A program made the position numbers and the translations under genes. From Shimia sp. Alg240-R146 (lineage in GTDB: Bacteria; Pseudomonadota; Alphaproteobacteria; Rhodobacterales; Rhodobacteraceae): 64,000 bases of DNA. The stretch is taken from the NCBI RefSeq assembly GCF_947331465.1, contig NZ_CAMZOK010000001.1, positions 496,001 through 560,000 of the forward strand, in the 5' to 3' direction. The notes below the pieces were generated by a model, which was not told the origin of the DNA, did not search any database, and saw only the letters and a list, made by a program, of their open reading frames with translations. This document shows, in pieces, positions 53,650 through 62,774 of this stretch (the first letter of the stretch is position 1; every line of letters begins with the position of its first letter).

Positions 53650-55055
53650 TACATCATCTCCCGAATGTCAGTCAGCTTGCCAGTCAGTGCAGCCGCTGCC
53701 GCCATCGCAGGCGACACAAGGTGGGTGCGGCCTTTGTAACCCTGACGACCTTCGAAGTTGCGGTTCGACGTTGCCGCGCAACGCTCTCCTTCCGAAAGTT
53801 GGTCGGGGTTCATGGCCAGACACATGGAACAGCCAGCAAGGCGCCATTCAAAGCCTGCCTCGCGGAAAATATCCGCCAGACCTTCTTCTTCGGCCTGCGC
53901 CCGTACAAGGCCGGAGCCCGGAACGATCATCGCCCGCATGCCGTCTTTGATCTTCTTGCCTTTGACCACCTCGGCCACAGCGCGGAAATCCTCGATACGG
54001 CCGTTGGTGCACGACCCGATGAACACGGTGTCGATCTCAATGTCGGTCAGCTTCTGGCCGGGTGTGAGACCCATGTAGTCAATCGAGCGACGCGCCGCGT
54101 CGACTTTGCCGCCTTCGAAATCTTCGGGGTGTGGCACAACGCCAGTGATCGGCAGAACGTCTTCGGGCGAGGTGCCCCAAGTGACAACCGGCTGGATGTC
54201 TTCGCCCTTGAGCGTCACAACCTTATCAAAATGCGCGCCTTCGTCGGTAAAGAGTGTTTTCCAGTATTCCAGAGCCTGCTCAAACGCACCGGCTTTGGGC
54301 GCATGGGGACGGCCTTTGACATAGTTGTATGTGGTGTCATCTGGCGCGATAAGGCCAGCGCGGGCGCCGCCCTCGATGGCCATGTTGCAGACGGTCATAC
54401 GGCCTTCCATCGACAGATCGCGGATCGCTTCGCCGCAATACTCGATGACATAGCCGGTGCCGCCAGCTGTGCCGGTCTCACCAATCACGGCCAGCGTGAT
54501 GTCTTTGGCGGTCACACCAGGCTTCAGTTTGCCGGTGATCTCGACCTTCATGTTTTTGGATTTCTTCTGGATCAGCGTCTGCGTCGCCAAAACGTGCTCT
54601 ACCTCGGATGTGCCGATGCCGTGGGCCAACGCACCAAAGGCGCCGTGCGTCGCGGTGTGGCTGTCGCCGCACACAACGGTCATGCCGGGAAGGGTCCAGC
54701 CCTGTTCGGGGCCAACGATGTGCACGATGCCCTGACGCACGTCAGAAACGGGATAGTAATGCACGCCAAATTCCTTGGCGTTTTTGTCGAGCGCTTCAAC
54801 CTGAATGCGGCTCTCTTCGGTCATCTGGCTGGGATCGTTGCGGCCCTGTGTGGTGGGCACGTTGTGATCTGGCACAGCGATGGTTTTTTCCGGCGCACGC
54901 ACGCCACGACCGGCCATGCGCAGACCCTCAAAAGCTTGCGGGCTGGTGACTTCGTGCACGAGGTGGCGGTCAATATAAAGCAGGCAGGTGCCGTCGTCGG
55001 CCTCGTGGGCGACATGGGCATCCCAGATTTTGTCATAGAGCGTCTTGGGGGACAT
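53649..55055 (-). CDS. leuC: 3-Isopropylmalate dehydratase large subunit
   Basis: A 468-residue aconitase-family subunit binding a [4Fe-4S] cluster. Cluster cysteines are visible in [14 protein letters not shown] and in [14 protein letters not shown]. The [33 protein letters not shown] block and the usual [16 protein letters not shown] start leave no doubt. About 270 bp without a gene lie upstream, where the promoter should be; I see no leucine-rich leader peptide there. Confidence 0.97.
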   Translation of the reverse strand: MSPKTLYDKIWDAHVAHEADDGTCLLYIDRHLVHEVTSPQAFEGLRMAGRGVRAPEKTIAVPDHNVPTTQGRNDPSQMTEESRIQVEALDKNAKEFGVHYYPVSDVRQGIVHIVGPEQGWTLPGMTVVCGDSHTATHGAFGALAHGIGTSEVEHVLATQTLIQKKSKNMKVEITGKLKPGVTAKDITLAVIGETGTAGGTGYVIEYCGEAIRDLSMEGRMTVCNMAIEGGARAGLIAPDDTTYNYVKGRPHAPKAGAFEQALEYWKTLFTDEGAHFDKVVTLKGEDIQPVVTWGTSPEDVLPITGVVPHPEDFEGGKVDAARRSIDYMGLTPGQKLTDIEIDTVFIGSCTNGRIEDFRAVAEVVKGKKIKDGMRAMIVPGSGLVRAQAEEEGLADIFREAGFEWRLAGCSMCLAMNPDQLSEGERCAATSNRNFEGRQGYKGRTHLVSPAMAAAAALTGKLTDIREMM

Positions 55056-55326
55056 GGGTCCTCTCCATTCTGTTGGGGTAGCTAGAAAGTTTGGCTTTCA
55101 GAAAGGCACAGCTTCGCTGCGCCCCAAGCTCATAGCGCGGCGATTATTGACTTGGATTGACCGAAGAAGCGCCAAGGCAAAAAGGCGTGGTCAGCAATAT
55201 CGTAGATGCGTTTCATGCCCCTCCCCTACAGGCTTGCGCAGATTCCTTCAAGCGCATCCCGCAATTGTGCATCTTGAATTGAAGGTAAGTTGCCGAAAAC
55301 GCAATTGTCGTGCCAAAGTGAAGCCA

Positions 55327-56727
55327 ATGGAAGAAGACGCAACAGATACCGGCGGCGTGCAGACATCGGAGCTCGACCGCATTGCGGGGGCCGAGGCGCA
55401 AGTGCAGCCCCAAGGCACAGGTGCGGAAACGACAGAGATCGCTCTGACGATCTGGGATCAGGTGCAGGGGTTTCTCGAAGGGTTGCTGCGGCCATGGGCG
55501 GCTTATCAGGTGATCATTGCGGTGGTGCTGTTGCTTTTGGCGCTGGGTCTGACGCATTTGGTGAAACCGCGGTTTTATGACTGGCTGAAAACCCGCGATG
55601 GCTGGTCCAAGTTGCGATATCGCTATGGGGTGATGGTGCATCGCCGCATGGCGTTGATCATCTTTGTTGTTCTGATCTGGATCGTGATCTGGGCGATGCT
55701 ATCGGTGACGTGGCCAAGTCGCTCATATATCTTGGTGATGATTGGCAACCTTGCGCTGGCGTGGCTGGTAGTCGTCGCAGTGCTACGCGTCGTGATCAAC
55801 CCGACTCTGCGCGCATTTTTGCGCTATGGGCTGTGGATCTGGGTCACGCTTGTAATCACCGGATTGCGCGACGAGACGGTACAGCTGATGGACAGCATGG
55901 CGCTGGAATTCGGCGAGACACGTATTTCGCTGTGGATGATCGCCCAAGCAGCAGTCTTGCTCGGTCTGACATTTGCCATCACACGTCTGGCAGCACGCAA
56001 AGCGGACAGCCGACTGAAGCGGAGTGAAGACATTTCTCCGTCAATGCGGGTGCTGTTTGGCAAACTTTTGCAAGTGTTGTTCTACACGGCCGCATTCTTT
56101 ATTGGCCTCAAAATTATTGGCTTTGATTTGCAGGGACTGGCCTTCTTGACCGGCTTCATTGGCGTCGGTCTGGGCTTTGGCTTGCAAAAAGTCGTTTCCA
56201 ACCTGGTCTCTGGCCTGATCATTCTCATGGACAAGTCGATCAAGCCCGGTGACGTGATATCTCTGGGCGAAACATTTGGCTGGATCAACTCACTGGGCGC
56301 CCGCTATGTCAGCGTGGTCACGCGCGATGGCAAAGAGTTCCTGATCCCGAATGAGGATCTGATCACCAATCAAGTGGTGAATTGGTCTCATTCCGACAGG
56401 TATGTGCGACTCGATATCTTCTTTGGCACCTCTTACAGCAACGATCCGCATTTGGTGCGCAAGATTGCGGTGGAAGCGGCGCAAACGGTTAATCGGGTTC
56501 TAAGCTACCCGAAGACGCCAGTCTGCCACATTACAGGATATGGCGACAGCAGCGTCGACTATATCTTGAGGTTCTGGATCGAGGATCCGACCGGTGGGCT
56601 GACCAATATTCGCGGCAATGTCTATTTGGCGCTCTGGGACGCGTTCAAGGCGCATGACATTTCGTTGCCGTTTCCACAACGCGAGGTGCGGTTGCTTAGT
56701 GATCAGGCAACACCTCCGCAAACGTGA
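55327..56727 (+). CDS. MscS-type mechanosensitive channel
   Basis: A 466-residue channel protein. An acidic N-terminal 50 residues are followed by about five hydrophobic helices and then the MscS core: the pore-lining helix GFIGVGLGFGLQKVVSNLVSGLIILMDKSIKPGDVI, the beta domain GWINSLGARYVSVVTRDGKEFLIPNEDLITNQVVNWS, and the C-terminal alpha/beta domain. Such channels open under membrane tension and release solutes on hypo-osmotic shock. The start at 55327 was chosen because the earlier frame overlaps leuC and lacks family features. Confidence 0.92.
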   Translation: MEEDATDTGGVQTSELDRIAGAEAQVQPQGTGAETTEIALTIWDQVQGFLEGLLRPWAAYQVIIAVVLLLLALGLTHLVKPRFYDWLKTRDGWSKLRYRYGVMVHRRMALIIFVVLIWIVIWAMLSVTWPSRSYILVMIGNLALAWLVVVAVLRVVINPTLRAFLRYGLWIWVTLVITGLRDETVQLMDSMALEFGETRISLWMIAQAAVLLGLTFAITRLAARKADSRLKRSEDISPSMRVLFGKLLQVLFYTAAFFIGLKIIGFDLQGLAFLTGFIGVGLGFGLQKVVSNLVSGLIILMDKSIKPGDVISLGETFGWINSLGARYVSVVTRDGKEFLIPNEDLITNQVVNWSHSDRYVRLDIFFGTSYSNDPHLVRKIAVEAAQTVNRVLSYPKTPVCHITGYGDSSVDYILRFWIEDPTGGLTNIRGNVYLALWDAFKAHDISLPFPQREVRLLSDQATPPQT

Positions 56728-56847
56728 TCAATTTCTTGCCGTTGGCACTTGCCTTTCGTTGAGAATGGCGTCAGGGGGTGCTATTCTGAAATTACGCCCG
56801 GCACCGGGGCACTGCGGTGCGCAAACCAGGAGGGCAGAATTCTGTCT

Positions 56848-57243
56848 TTGAACTCAGACGTGGCCAAGGCTGCTGAACCCCGTCCAACACCTGTTTTGGA
56901 CGACACAGGTGCGACCAGCGACGCATTGTTGGCCCGCATCCTCTCCTCTCTCGACGAAGACAAAGCCGAAGAGATCGTGCAGATTGATCTGCGCGGTAAA
57001 ACGTCGATCGGTGATTACATGGTGATCTGTTCCGGGCGCTCTTCGCGTCAGGTGATCGCTCTTGCCGAGAAACTGGTGGAACGCCTGAAAACCGAATTTG
57101 GCCGCTTTGCCAAAGTCGAAGGCAAAGAAACCGGCGACTGGGTGTTGATCGACACCGGCGATGTGATCGTGCATGTCTTCCGTCCCGAAGTTCGGGAGTT
57201 CTATCAGCTCGAGAAAATGTGGCTGCCTGCGCGCACCGCGTGA
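56848..57243 (+). CDS. rsfS: Ribosomal silencing factor RsfS
   Basis: About 131 residues of the RsfS/RsfA (DUF143) family, which binds ribosomal protein uL14 and prevents subunit joining in starvation. The motifs EEIVQIDLRGKTSIGDYMVICSGRSSRQV, KVEGKETGDWVLIDTGDVIVHVF and the final REFYQLEKMW are diagnostic. No ATG exists near the expected N-terminus. A strong AGGAGG (56828-56833) precedes three possible non-ATG starts: ATT 56839, CTG 56842 and TTG 56848; TTG is given, though CTG has the better spacing. rlmH follows by 46 bp. Confidence 0.9.
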   Translation: MNSDVAKAAEPRPTPVLDDTGATSDALLARILSSLDEDKAEEIVQIDLRGKTSIGDYMVICSGRSSRQVIALAEKLVERLKTEFGRFAKVEGKETGDWVLIDTGDVIVHVFRPEVREFYQLEKMWLPARTA

Positions 57244-57289
57244 TCGACTGACGTGAGTGGCCGCCGTGGGGCGGCCGAGGAGAACATGA

Positions 57290-57766
57290 ATGGCACTCAA
57301 GGTGCATATCTGCGCCGTGGGTCGGCTGCGGTCTGGTGCCGAGCGTGACCTTCTTGACGATTATCTGACACGATTTGATCGCACGGGCCGTGCGCTGGGC
57401 CTTGGCCCTGTGGCGGTGCATGAGGTCGAAGATCGCAAAGGCGGCGGCATGTCGATGGAGGCCCCTCTTTTGCAGGGTGTGATTCCACGCGGGGCCGTGA
57501 TTTGCGCACTGGATGAGCGTGGCAAGCTGATGAGTTCACCCGAGTTTGCCAACATGCTGGGCGGTTGGCGCGATGACGGGCGTGGAGATGTGGCGTTTGT
57601 GATTGGTGGCGCGGACGGGATCGACCCAAGCCTGCGCGCGCAAGCGGATGCCAAGCTGAGTTTCGGTAAAATGGTTTGGCCACACATGTTGGCGCGGGTG
57701 ATGCTGGGCGAACAGCTGTATCGTGCCGCCAGCATTCTGGCGGGTGCGCCGTATCATCGGGTGTAA
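57290..57766 (+). CDS. rlmH: 23S rRNA (pseudouridine-1915-N3)-methyltransferase RlmH
   Basis: A 158-residue SPOUT-fold enzyme that methylates pseudouridine 1915 in helix 69 of 23S rRNA. The SAM-binding knot sequence FVIGGADGIDPSLRAQADAKLSFGKMVWPHMLARVMLGEQLYRA and the ending GAPYHRV are intact. The rsfS-rlmH pair is a common arrangement in bacteria. It ends before a gap holding an 11-bp repeat array. Confidence 0.96.
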   Translation: MALKVHICAVGRLRSGAERDLLDDYLTRFDRTGRALGLGPVAVHEVEDRKGGGMSMEAPLLQGVIPRGAVICALDERGKLMSSPEFANMLGGWRDDGRGDVAFVIGGADGIDPSLRAQADAKLSFGKMVWPHMLARVMLGEQLYRAASILAGAPYHRV

Positions 57767-57822
57767 CGACATGGGGCTGTGCCGCGCAGGCCGTCAGAAT
57801 CACTGCTGAAAATGACACCGTC

Positions 57823-57855
57823 GCAATACCGACGTGATGCCGACGCGATACAGAC
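57823..57855. repeat. Tandem 11-bp repeat array between convergent genes (copy 2)
   Basis: Three consecutive 11-bp units at 57823-57833, 57834-57844 and 57845-57855 resemble the consensus GCGATACCGAC with one or two changes each. They sit in the 97-bp gap between rlmH and the convergent DUF599 gene. The relation to the array at 15684-15716 is direct: the same unit length, consensus and type of location, in opposite orientation. Confidence 0.7.
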
Positions 57856-57863
57856 AGCGATTT

Positions 57864-58571
57864 TTAACGTGGTTCTTGCAGCAAAGCAGCGCGGCTTTGA
57901 GAGGCAAATTCCCGGCGCGCGAGCACAAAAACCGTGACTACAGAGGCAACAATGAGCGCCTGTGCGCCAAACAGCCAAGTTAAGCAGGCCATCGCAAAAT
58001 AGACCGCCCGAAGCCCGCGGTTAAAGCTGCGCGAAGCGGTGATATTGACCGTTGCCGCCTTTTCAGCGCGGGGCAACGCCGTCGGATTTGATGCGTCGTT
58101 CGGCACGGCGGCCATCAGGATTGCGCAATAGCCAAACAGCCTGTGAGACCAGACAAATTTCAGGAAAGCGTTGGCCAGAAAAATCAGGATTACGGCCAGT
58201 TTAATCTCGATTTCCACCTGCGATTCGGGTGTTTGGGCGAGGTCGCGCGCAATGCCCGCGACGCGCTCTGGGTTGCCCATCAACGCCAACAAACCACCAA
58301 TGGCGATCATCGATGTGGACGAGAAAAACGCCGTGCTTTGACGTAGGTTGGACACGATCTGCGCGTCAAAAACGCGTGTGTTGCGGTCCACCAAGTGCAA
58401 CATCCATTCACGCCGATAAAACGACATCATCCTGGACACAGAGGGGCGGTTTTTCGGAGGGTTTTCAATGATGTATCCAACACCAAGCCAACCGATCACG
58501 AGCATCGTCAAAGCCAGTGTATCCAGCGCGTCAAAATGGGAAATCCAGTGCGTCCAAAACATGAAAGACAC
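57864..58571 (-). CDS. DUF599 membrane protein
   Basis: A 235-residue protein with four hydrophobic segments and the DUF599 features RREWMLHLVDRNTRVFDAQIVSNLRQSTAFFSSTSMIAIGGLLALMG and WSHRLFGYCAILMAAVPND, and a final ASRSFNRGLRAVYFAMACLTW. The function of this family is not known. It is convergent with rlmH and divergent from glcD. Confidence 0.88.
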   Translation of the reverse strand: MSFMFWTHWISHFDALDTLALTMLVIGWLGVGYIIENPPKNRPSVSRMMSFYRREWMLHLVDRNTRVFDAQIVSNLRQSTAFFSSTSMIAIGGLLALMGNPERVAGIARDLAQTPESQVEIEIKLAVILIFLANAFLKFVWSHRLFGYCAILMAAVPNDASNPTALPRAEKAATVNITASRSFNRGLRAVYFAMACLTWLFGAQALIVASVVTVFVLARREFASQSRAALLQEPR

Positions 58572-58648
58572 AGTAGCGGCAACGCAAAGGTCTTGCCAGT
58601 CGGCAAAATTGGTTATATTTGTTTACCAATTATTGGGAGGTTCCGGTC

Positions 58649-60088
58649 ATGCAGATGCCAGACCCGGATCGCGCCATTTTGGCGCGCAAGGACAGGATTG
58701 TAGCGCGGTTGCATCAGGTGTTGCCTGCGCACGCAGTGATTTCTGACGAAGCGGAGACGCGCGCCTATGAGTGCGACGCGTTGACGGCGTACCGATGCCC
58801 GCCCTTGGCAGCCGTGTTGCCGACCACAACCCAAGAAGTTTCTGACGTTCTTAAGGTGTGTCATGACGAAGGCGTGCCCGTGGTGCCGCGCGGCGCCGGG
58901 ACATCGTTGGCAGGAGGCGCAATGCCAACGGCTGATTCAGTTATCCTTGGCGTGGCGCGGATGAATGACGTGTTGGAAACCGACTATGACAACCGCTTCA
59001 TTCGGGTGCAGACAGGGCGCACAAATCTGAGCGTGTCCGGCGCAGTTGAGGAGGACGGTTTCTTTTACGCACCTGATCCGTCAAGCCAACTGGCCTGCGC
59101 CATCGCGGGCAACATCGCGATGAACTCCGGCGGTGCGCATTGCCTGAAATACGGGGTGACCACCAACAACCTCATGGGCGTTACAATGGTCATGATGGAC
59201 GGTGAGGTCGTCGAGATTGGTGGCGCGCATCTGGATGCCGCGGGTCTGGACCTGCTCGGGGTGATCTGCGGCTCGGAAGGGCAGTTGGGCGTCGTGACCG
59301 AAGCGACTTTGCGTATTCTGCACAAACCCGAGGGCGCGCGGCCTGTGTTGATGGGCTTTGACAGCAACGAAGTGGCTGGCCAGTGCGTGAGCGACATCAT
59401 CAAATCAGGTATCCTGCCGGTGGCGATCGAGTTTATGGATCGTCCCTGCATTCGCGCTACCGAGGCCTTTGCAGGCGCGGGTTATCCGGATTGTGAAGCT
59501 TTGCTGATTGTAGAAGTTGAAGGATCAGATGCCGAAATTGACGCTCAGCTGGAACGAATTTTGGCAATCGCACGTCGGCACAATCCTGTGGAGCTGCGGG
59601 AAAGCACGAGCGCCGAAGAAAGCGCGCGGATCTGGTTGGGACGCAAGTCGGCCTTTGGGGCAATGGGGCAAATCAACGACTACATGTGTCTGGACGGGAC
59701 CATCCCCGTTAGTCAGTTGCCGCATGTTCTGCGCCGGATTGGCGAGTTGTCCAAAGAGTATGGATTGGACGTGGGCAATGTGTTTCACGCGGGGGACGGC
59801 AATATGCACCCCCTGATCTTGTTTGATGCCAACAAGCCCGGCGATCTGGAGAAATGCGAAGCCTTTGGCGCCGACATTTTGCGGCTTTGTGTCGAGGTTG
59901 GCGGTTGCCTGACCGGTGAGCACGGTGTCGGCATCGAAAAACGTGATTTGATGGTGGACCAATACGAGCCGGACGATCTTGAGATACAGATGGCGATCAA
60001 AGATGTGTTTGATCCAAAATGGCTTTTGAATCCTGCAAAAGTGTTTCCGCTGGATGCCAGCGCGACACGGCGGATCGCGGCGGAATAA
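58649..60088 (+). CDS. glcD: Glycolate oxidase FAD-binding subunit
   Basis: A 479-residue flavoprotein that oxidises glycolate to glyoxylate. It has the PCMH-type FAD domain with VVPRGAGTSLAGGAMPTADSVILG and NIAMNSGGAHCLKYGVTTNNLMGV, and the FAD-oxidase C-terminal domain with HAGDGNMHPLILFD and GCLTGEHGVGIEKRDLM. The ATG at 58649 follows GGGAGG. It is the first gene of glcDEF. Electrons pass through GlcE and GlcF, probably to quinone. Use of algal glycolate fits a marine bacterium. Confidence 0.95.
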   Translation: MQMPDPDRAILARKDRIVARLHQVLPAHAVISDEAETRAYECDALTAYRCPPLAAVLPTTTQEVSDVLKVCHDEGVPVVPRGAGTSLAGGAMPTADSVILGVARMNDVLETDYDNRFIRVQTGRTNLSVSGAVEEDGFFYAPDPSSQLACAIAGNIAMNSGGAHCLKYGVTTNNLMGVTMVMMDGEVVEIGGAHLDAAGLDLLGVICGSEGQLGVVTEATLRILHKPEGARPVLMGFDSNEVAGQCVSDIIKSGILPVAIEFMDRPCIRATEAFAGAGYPDCEALLIVEVEGSDAEIDAQLERILAIARRHNPVELRESTSAEESARIWLGRKSAFGAMGQINDYMCLDGTIPVSQLPHVLRRIGELSKEYGLDVGNVFHAGDGNMHPLILFDANKPGDLEKCEAFGADILRLCVEVGGCLTGEHGVGIEKRDLMVDQYEPDDLEIQMAIKDVFDPKWLLNPAKVFPLDASATRRIAAE

Positions 60089-60091
60089 TGG

Positions 60092-60160
60092 GACGGGGAA
60101 GGGGGCTTTGCCCCCGTCACAGCGGGCTGTGACTCCCCCGGGGTATTTGGGGCCATAGAG
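60092..60160. repeat. Hairpin-rich intergenic element between glcD and glcE
   Basis: The 75-bp spacer holds two hairpins: gacgggg with ccccgtc (60092-60098 with 60112-60118, or the alternative GGGGG/CCCCC at 60101-60115), and GTCACAG with CTGTGAC (60116-60122 with 60127-60133). They are followed by CTCCCCCGGGGTATTTGGGG. I recall near-identical sequences in many intergenic positions of Rhodobacteraceae genomes, so it is probably a dispersed element. No other full copy occurs in this window. Confidence 0.55.
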
Positions 60161-60163
60161 AAC

Positions 60164-61273
60164 ATGATGACACCTGAACATGAAACTGAAGTTGCTGACA
60201 TGATTGTTGGCGCGACTGGTGCGTTACGCATTCAAGGCGGCGGCACACGCGACATCGGAGCGCTGGTCGAGGGCGACGTTCTGCGGACTTCGGGTCTTAG
60301 TGGCGTGACGCTTTATGAACCGGGCGCGCTGACCTTGGTGGCGCAGGCCGGAACTCCTTTGCAGGATGTCGCGGCGACATTGGCTGCCGAAGGCCAACGG
60401 TTGGCGTTTGAACCGATGGATCATCGCGCGCTGCTGGGCACCAGTGGGAATTCGACGATTGGTGGCGTGGTGGCTGCAAATGTCAGTGGGCCGCGGCGCA
60501 TTCAGGTTGGGGCGTGTCGGGACAGCCTCTTGGGGGTGCGGTTTGTCGATGGAGCCGGTCGCGTTTTGAAGAACGGTGGGCGGGTGATGAAAAATGTCAC
60601 CGGATATGACCTTGTGAAACTTATGGCCGGCAGTTGGGGTACCTTGGGCGTGATGACCGAAGTCAGCCTGAAAGTGCAGGCCGTTCCAGAGACCGAAGCA
60701 ACGCTTGTCGCAGAGGGCTTGACAGCAGAGAGGGCAGTAGGAGCCTTGTCGGCGGCGTTGGGGTCGCCTTTTGATGTCAGCGGCGCGGCCTTCGTTAGCG
60801 AAGATGGCAAGGCCTTCGTTAGGCTCGAAGGGTTGGACAGCTCTGTCCGATATAGAGCGACGCAATTGCAGTCTGGCGCCTGCCAGGGCTGGTCTGTTGT
60901 CGAAGGCGACAAGAGCGCTGCCCTGTGGCGGGATGTGCGTGATTTGACGGCATTGACCGGTGGAGACAGCACGATCTGGCGGCTGTCCGTTAAGCCCACG
61001 GATGCACCGGCAGTGTTGCAGAAACTGGGCAACCCCAACGCGGTTTGCGATTGGGGCGGCGGGTTGATTTGGGTGGATGTGCCTGACGAGTTGGATTTGC
61101 GAGCGGCGGTTTTGGAAGTGTCCGGACATGCCACGATGGTCAAAGCCTCCGAGGCAATGCGCAAACACGTCCCGGTGTTTCATCCCGAACCGGCCCCATT
61201 GGCCGCCCTTTCCAGAGATTTGCGGGCAAAGTTTGACCCGCGCGGTATTCTCAATCCGGGTTTGATGGGATGA
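60164..61273 (+). CDS. glcE: Glycolate oxidase subunit GlcE
   Basis: A 369-residue FAD-binding protein, shorter than GlcD and lacking the full C-terminal oxidase domain. The FAD loop contains LRIQGGGTRDIGA and later LLGTSGNSTIGGVVAANVSGPRRIQVGACRDSLLGVRFVDGAGRVLKNGGRVMKNVTGYDLVKL, which is typical of GlcE. It stands between glcD and glcF, and all three are needed for activity in E. coli. It has two ATGs in tandem at the start. Confidence 0.94.
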   Translation: MMTPEHETEVADMIVGATGALRIQGGGTRDIGALVEGDVLRTSGLSGVTLYEPGALTLVAQAGTPLQDVAATLAAEGQRLAFEPMDHRALLGTSGNSTIGGVVAANVSGPRRIQVGACRDSLLGVRFVDGAGRVLKNGGRVMKNVTGYDLVKLMAGSWGTLGVMTEVSLKVQAVPETEATLVAEGLTAERAVGALSAALGSPFDVSGAAFVSEDGKAFVRLEGLDSSVRYRATQLQSGACQGWSVVEGDKSAALWRDVRDLTALTGGDSTIWRLSVKPTDAPAVLQKLGNPNAVCDWGGGLIWVDVPDELDLRAAVLEVSGHATMVKASEAMRKHVPVFHPEPAPLAALSRDLRAKFDPRGILNPGLMG

Positions 61274-61359
61274 CCCGCCACATTCGAGATCTGGTTTTCA
61301 AACACGAAGGCGGCGGGTCGCGCGATGCCTCCGACCAGCCAATTCAAGCGGAATAGATC

Positions 61360-62682
61360 ATGCAGACGACATTCACGGAAAAACAGCTTGAAGATCCCGG
61401 CGTTCAGCGTGCCAATGAGATTTTGCGCGCATGCGTACATTGCGGATTTTGCACAGCAACGTGCCCGACGTATCAGGTGTTGGGCGATGAGCTTGATAGC
61501 CCGCGCGGGCGGATCTATCAGATCAAGGATATGCTTGAGAACGAGCGTGTGCCGGATGCAAAAACGGTTATGCACATAGACCGCTGCCTGAGCTGTTTGG
61601 CCTGTATGACGACCTGCCCGAGTGGGGTGCATTACATGCATCTGGTGGACCATGCGCGGGAGTATATCGAGGCCACATACAAGCGGCCTTTCACGGATCG
61701 TGCATTGCGATGGCTGCTGGCGCGCATTCTGCCGTATCCGATGCGGTTTCGCTGGGCGTTGATAGGTGCCAAGCTTGGGCGGCCTTTTCGGTTTCTGATG
61801 CCGGATGCGCGCTTGCGGGCGATGTTGGATATGGCGCCAAAATCCATTCCTCCTGTGAGCCGCAACGACGATCCGCAGAGTTTTGTCCCTGACGGTGCGC
61901 GCAAGAAGCGCGTCGCTTTGATGACCGGTTGCGCTCAAAAGGCGCTCAATACTGATATCAACGACGCCACCATTCGATTGCTGACTCGGCTGGGGTGCGA
62001 GGTTGTTGTTGCCGAAGGCGCAGGCTGCTGTGGGGCGCTCACACATCATATGGGCAAGGCAAATGAGAGCCATGCGACAGCCGCAAAAAACATCCGGGCC
62101 TGGTGTGCGGAACTCGATGGCGACGGGCTGGATGCGATTGTGATCAACACCTCGGGTTGCGGCACGACGGTCAAGGATTATGGGCATATGTTCCGCAATG
62201 ATCCGCTCGCAGAAGACGCGACGCGGATCAGTGACATCGCGATGGATGTATCAGAAATACTGATGCAACTTGATCTGCCCGAAGGAGCGACCAAAGAGAC
62301 CGTGGTGGCCTATCATGCGGCCTGTTCGCTGCAGCACGGGCAACAGATCAAGACGTTCCCCAAAGATCTGTTGAAGCGTGCAGGATTTACGGTGGTGGAG
62401 CCGGCTGATAGCCATCTTTGCTGTGGCTCAGCCGGGACCTATAATCTGATGCAGCCCGAGATTTCCGGTCAGCTCAAAGAGCGGAAAGTACAAACTCTAG
62501 AGGCGAAAAATCCGGACATTATCGCCGCTGGCAACATTGGTTGTATGATGCAAATCGGGTCAGGGACCGATGTCCCGATTGTGCACACTGTTGAGCTTTT
62601 GGATTGGGCAACAGGCGGGCCACAGCCCAGAGCATTGACGGAACCGGGAAAACAGGTGCCGGATATCCCGATACTGCGATGA
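61360..62682 (+). CDS. glcF: Glycolate oxidase iron-sulfur subunit
   Basis: A 440-residue protein with two [4Fe-4S] motifs (CVHCGFCTATCPTY and CLSCLACMTTCPSG) and two CCG domains (GCAQKALN...GCCGAL and HAACSLQHGQ...CCGSAGTYNLMQPE). It takes electrons from the GlcD/GlcE flavins to the membrane. An 86-bp spacer without evident features separates it from glcE. Confidence 0.95.
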   Translation: MQTTFTEKQLEDPGVQRANEILRACVHCGFCTATCPTYQVLGDELDSPRGRIYQIKDMLENERVPDAKTVMHIDRCLSCLACMTTCPSGVHYMHLVDHAREYIEATYKRPFTDRALRWLLARILPYPMRFRWALIGAKLGRPFRFLMPDARLRAMLDMAPKSIPPVSRNDDPQSFVPDGARKKRVALMTGCAQKALNTDINDATIRLLTRLGCEVVVAEGAGCCGALTHHMGKANESHATAAKNIRAWCAELDGDGLDAIVINTSGCGTTVKDYGHMFRNDPLAEDATRISDIAMDVSEILMQLDLPEGATKETVVAYHAACSLQHGQQIKTFPKDLLKRAGFTVVEPADSHLCCGSAGTYNLMQPEISGQLKERKVQTLEAKNPDIIAAGNIGCMMQIGSGTDVPIVHTVELLDWATGGPQPRALTEPGKQVPDIPILR

Positions 62683-62774
62683 GTTTGAGAAAGAGCCACG
62701 CGCGACAAGGTGCTGCCTCAATTCTGCCTAGAGATGGCGGTACGCGTTTGGGAAGGTACAAATAGGAGCGTGTG

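Noticed and set aside
53721-55085. 454-codon open frame on the plus strand opposite leuC
   Set aside because: Antisense shadow of leuC; no recognisable motif and no ribosome-binding sequence.
60788-60823. Repeated GGCCTTCGTTAG inside glcE
   Set aside because: A 12-bp direct repeat within a coding region that encodes two A-F-V segments; too short and isolated to be given meaning.
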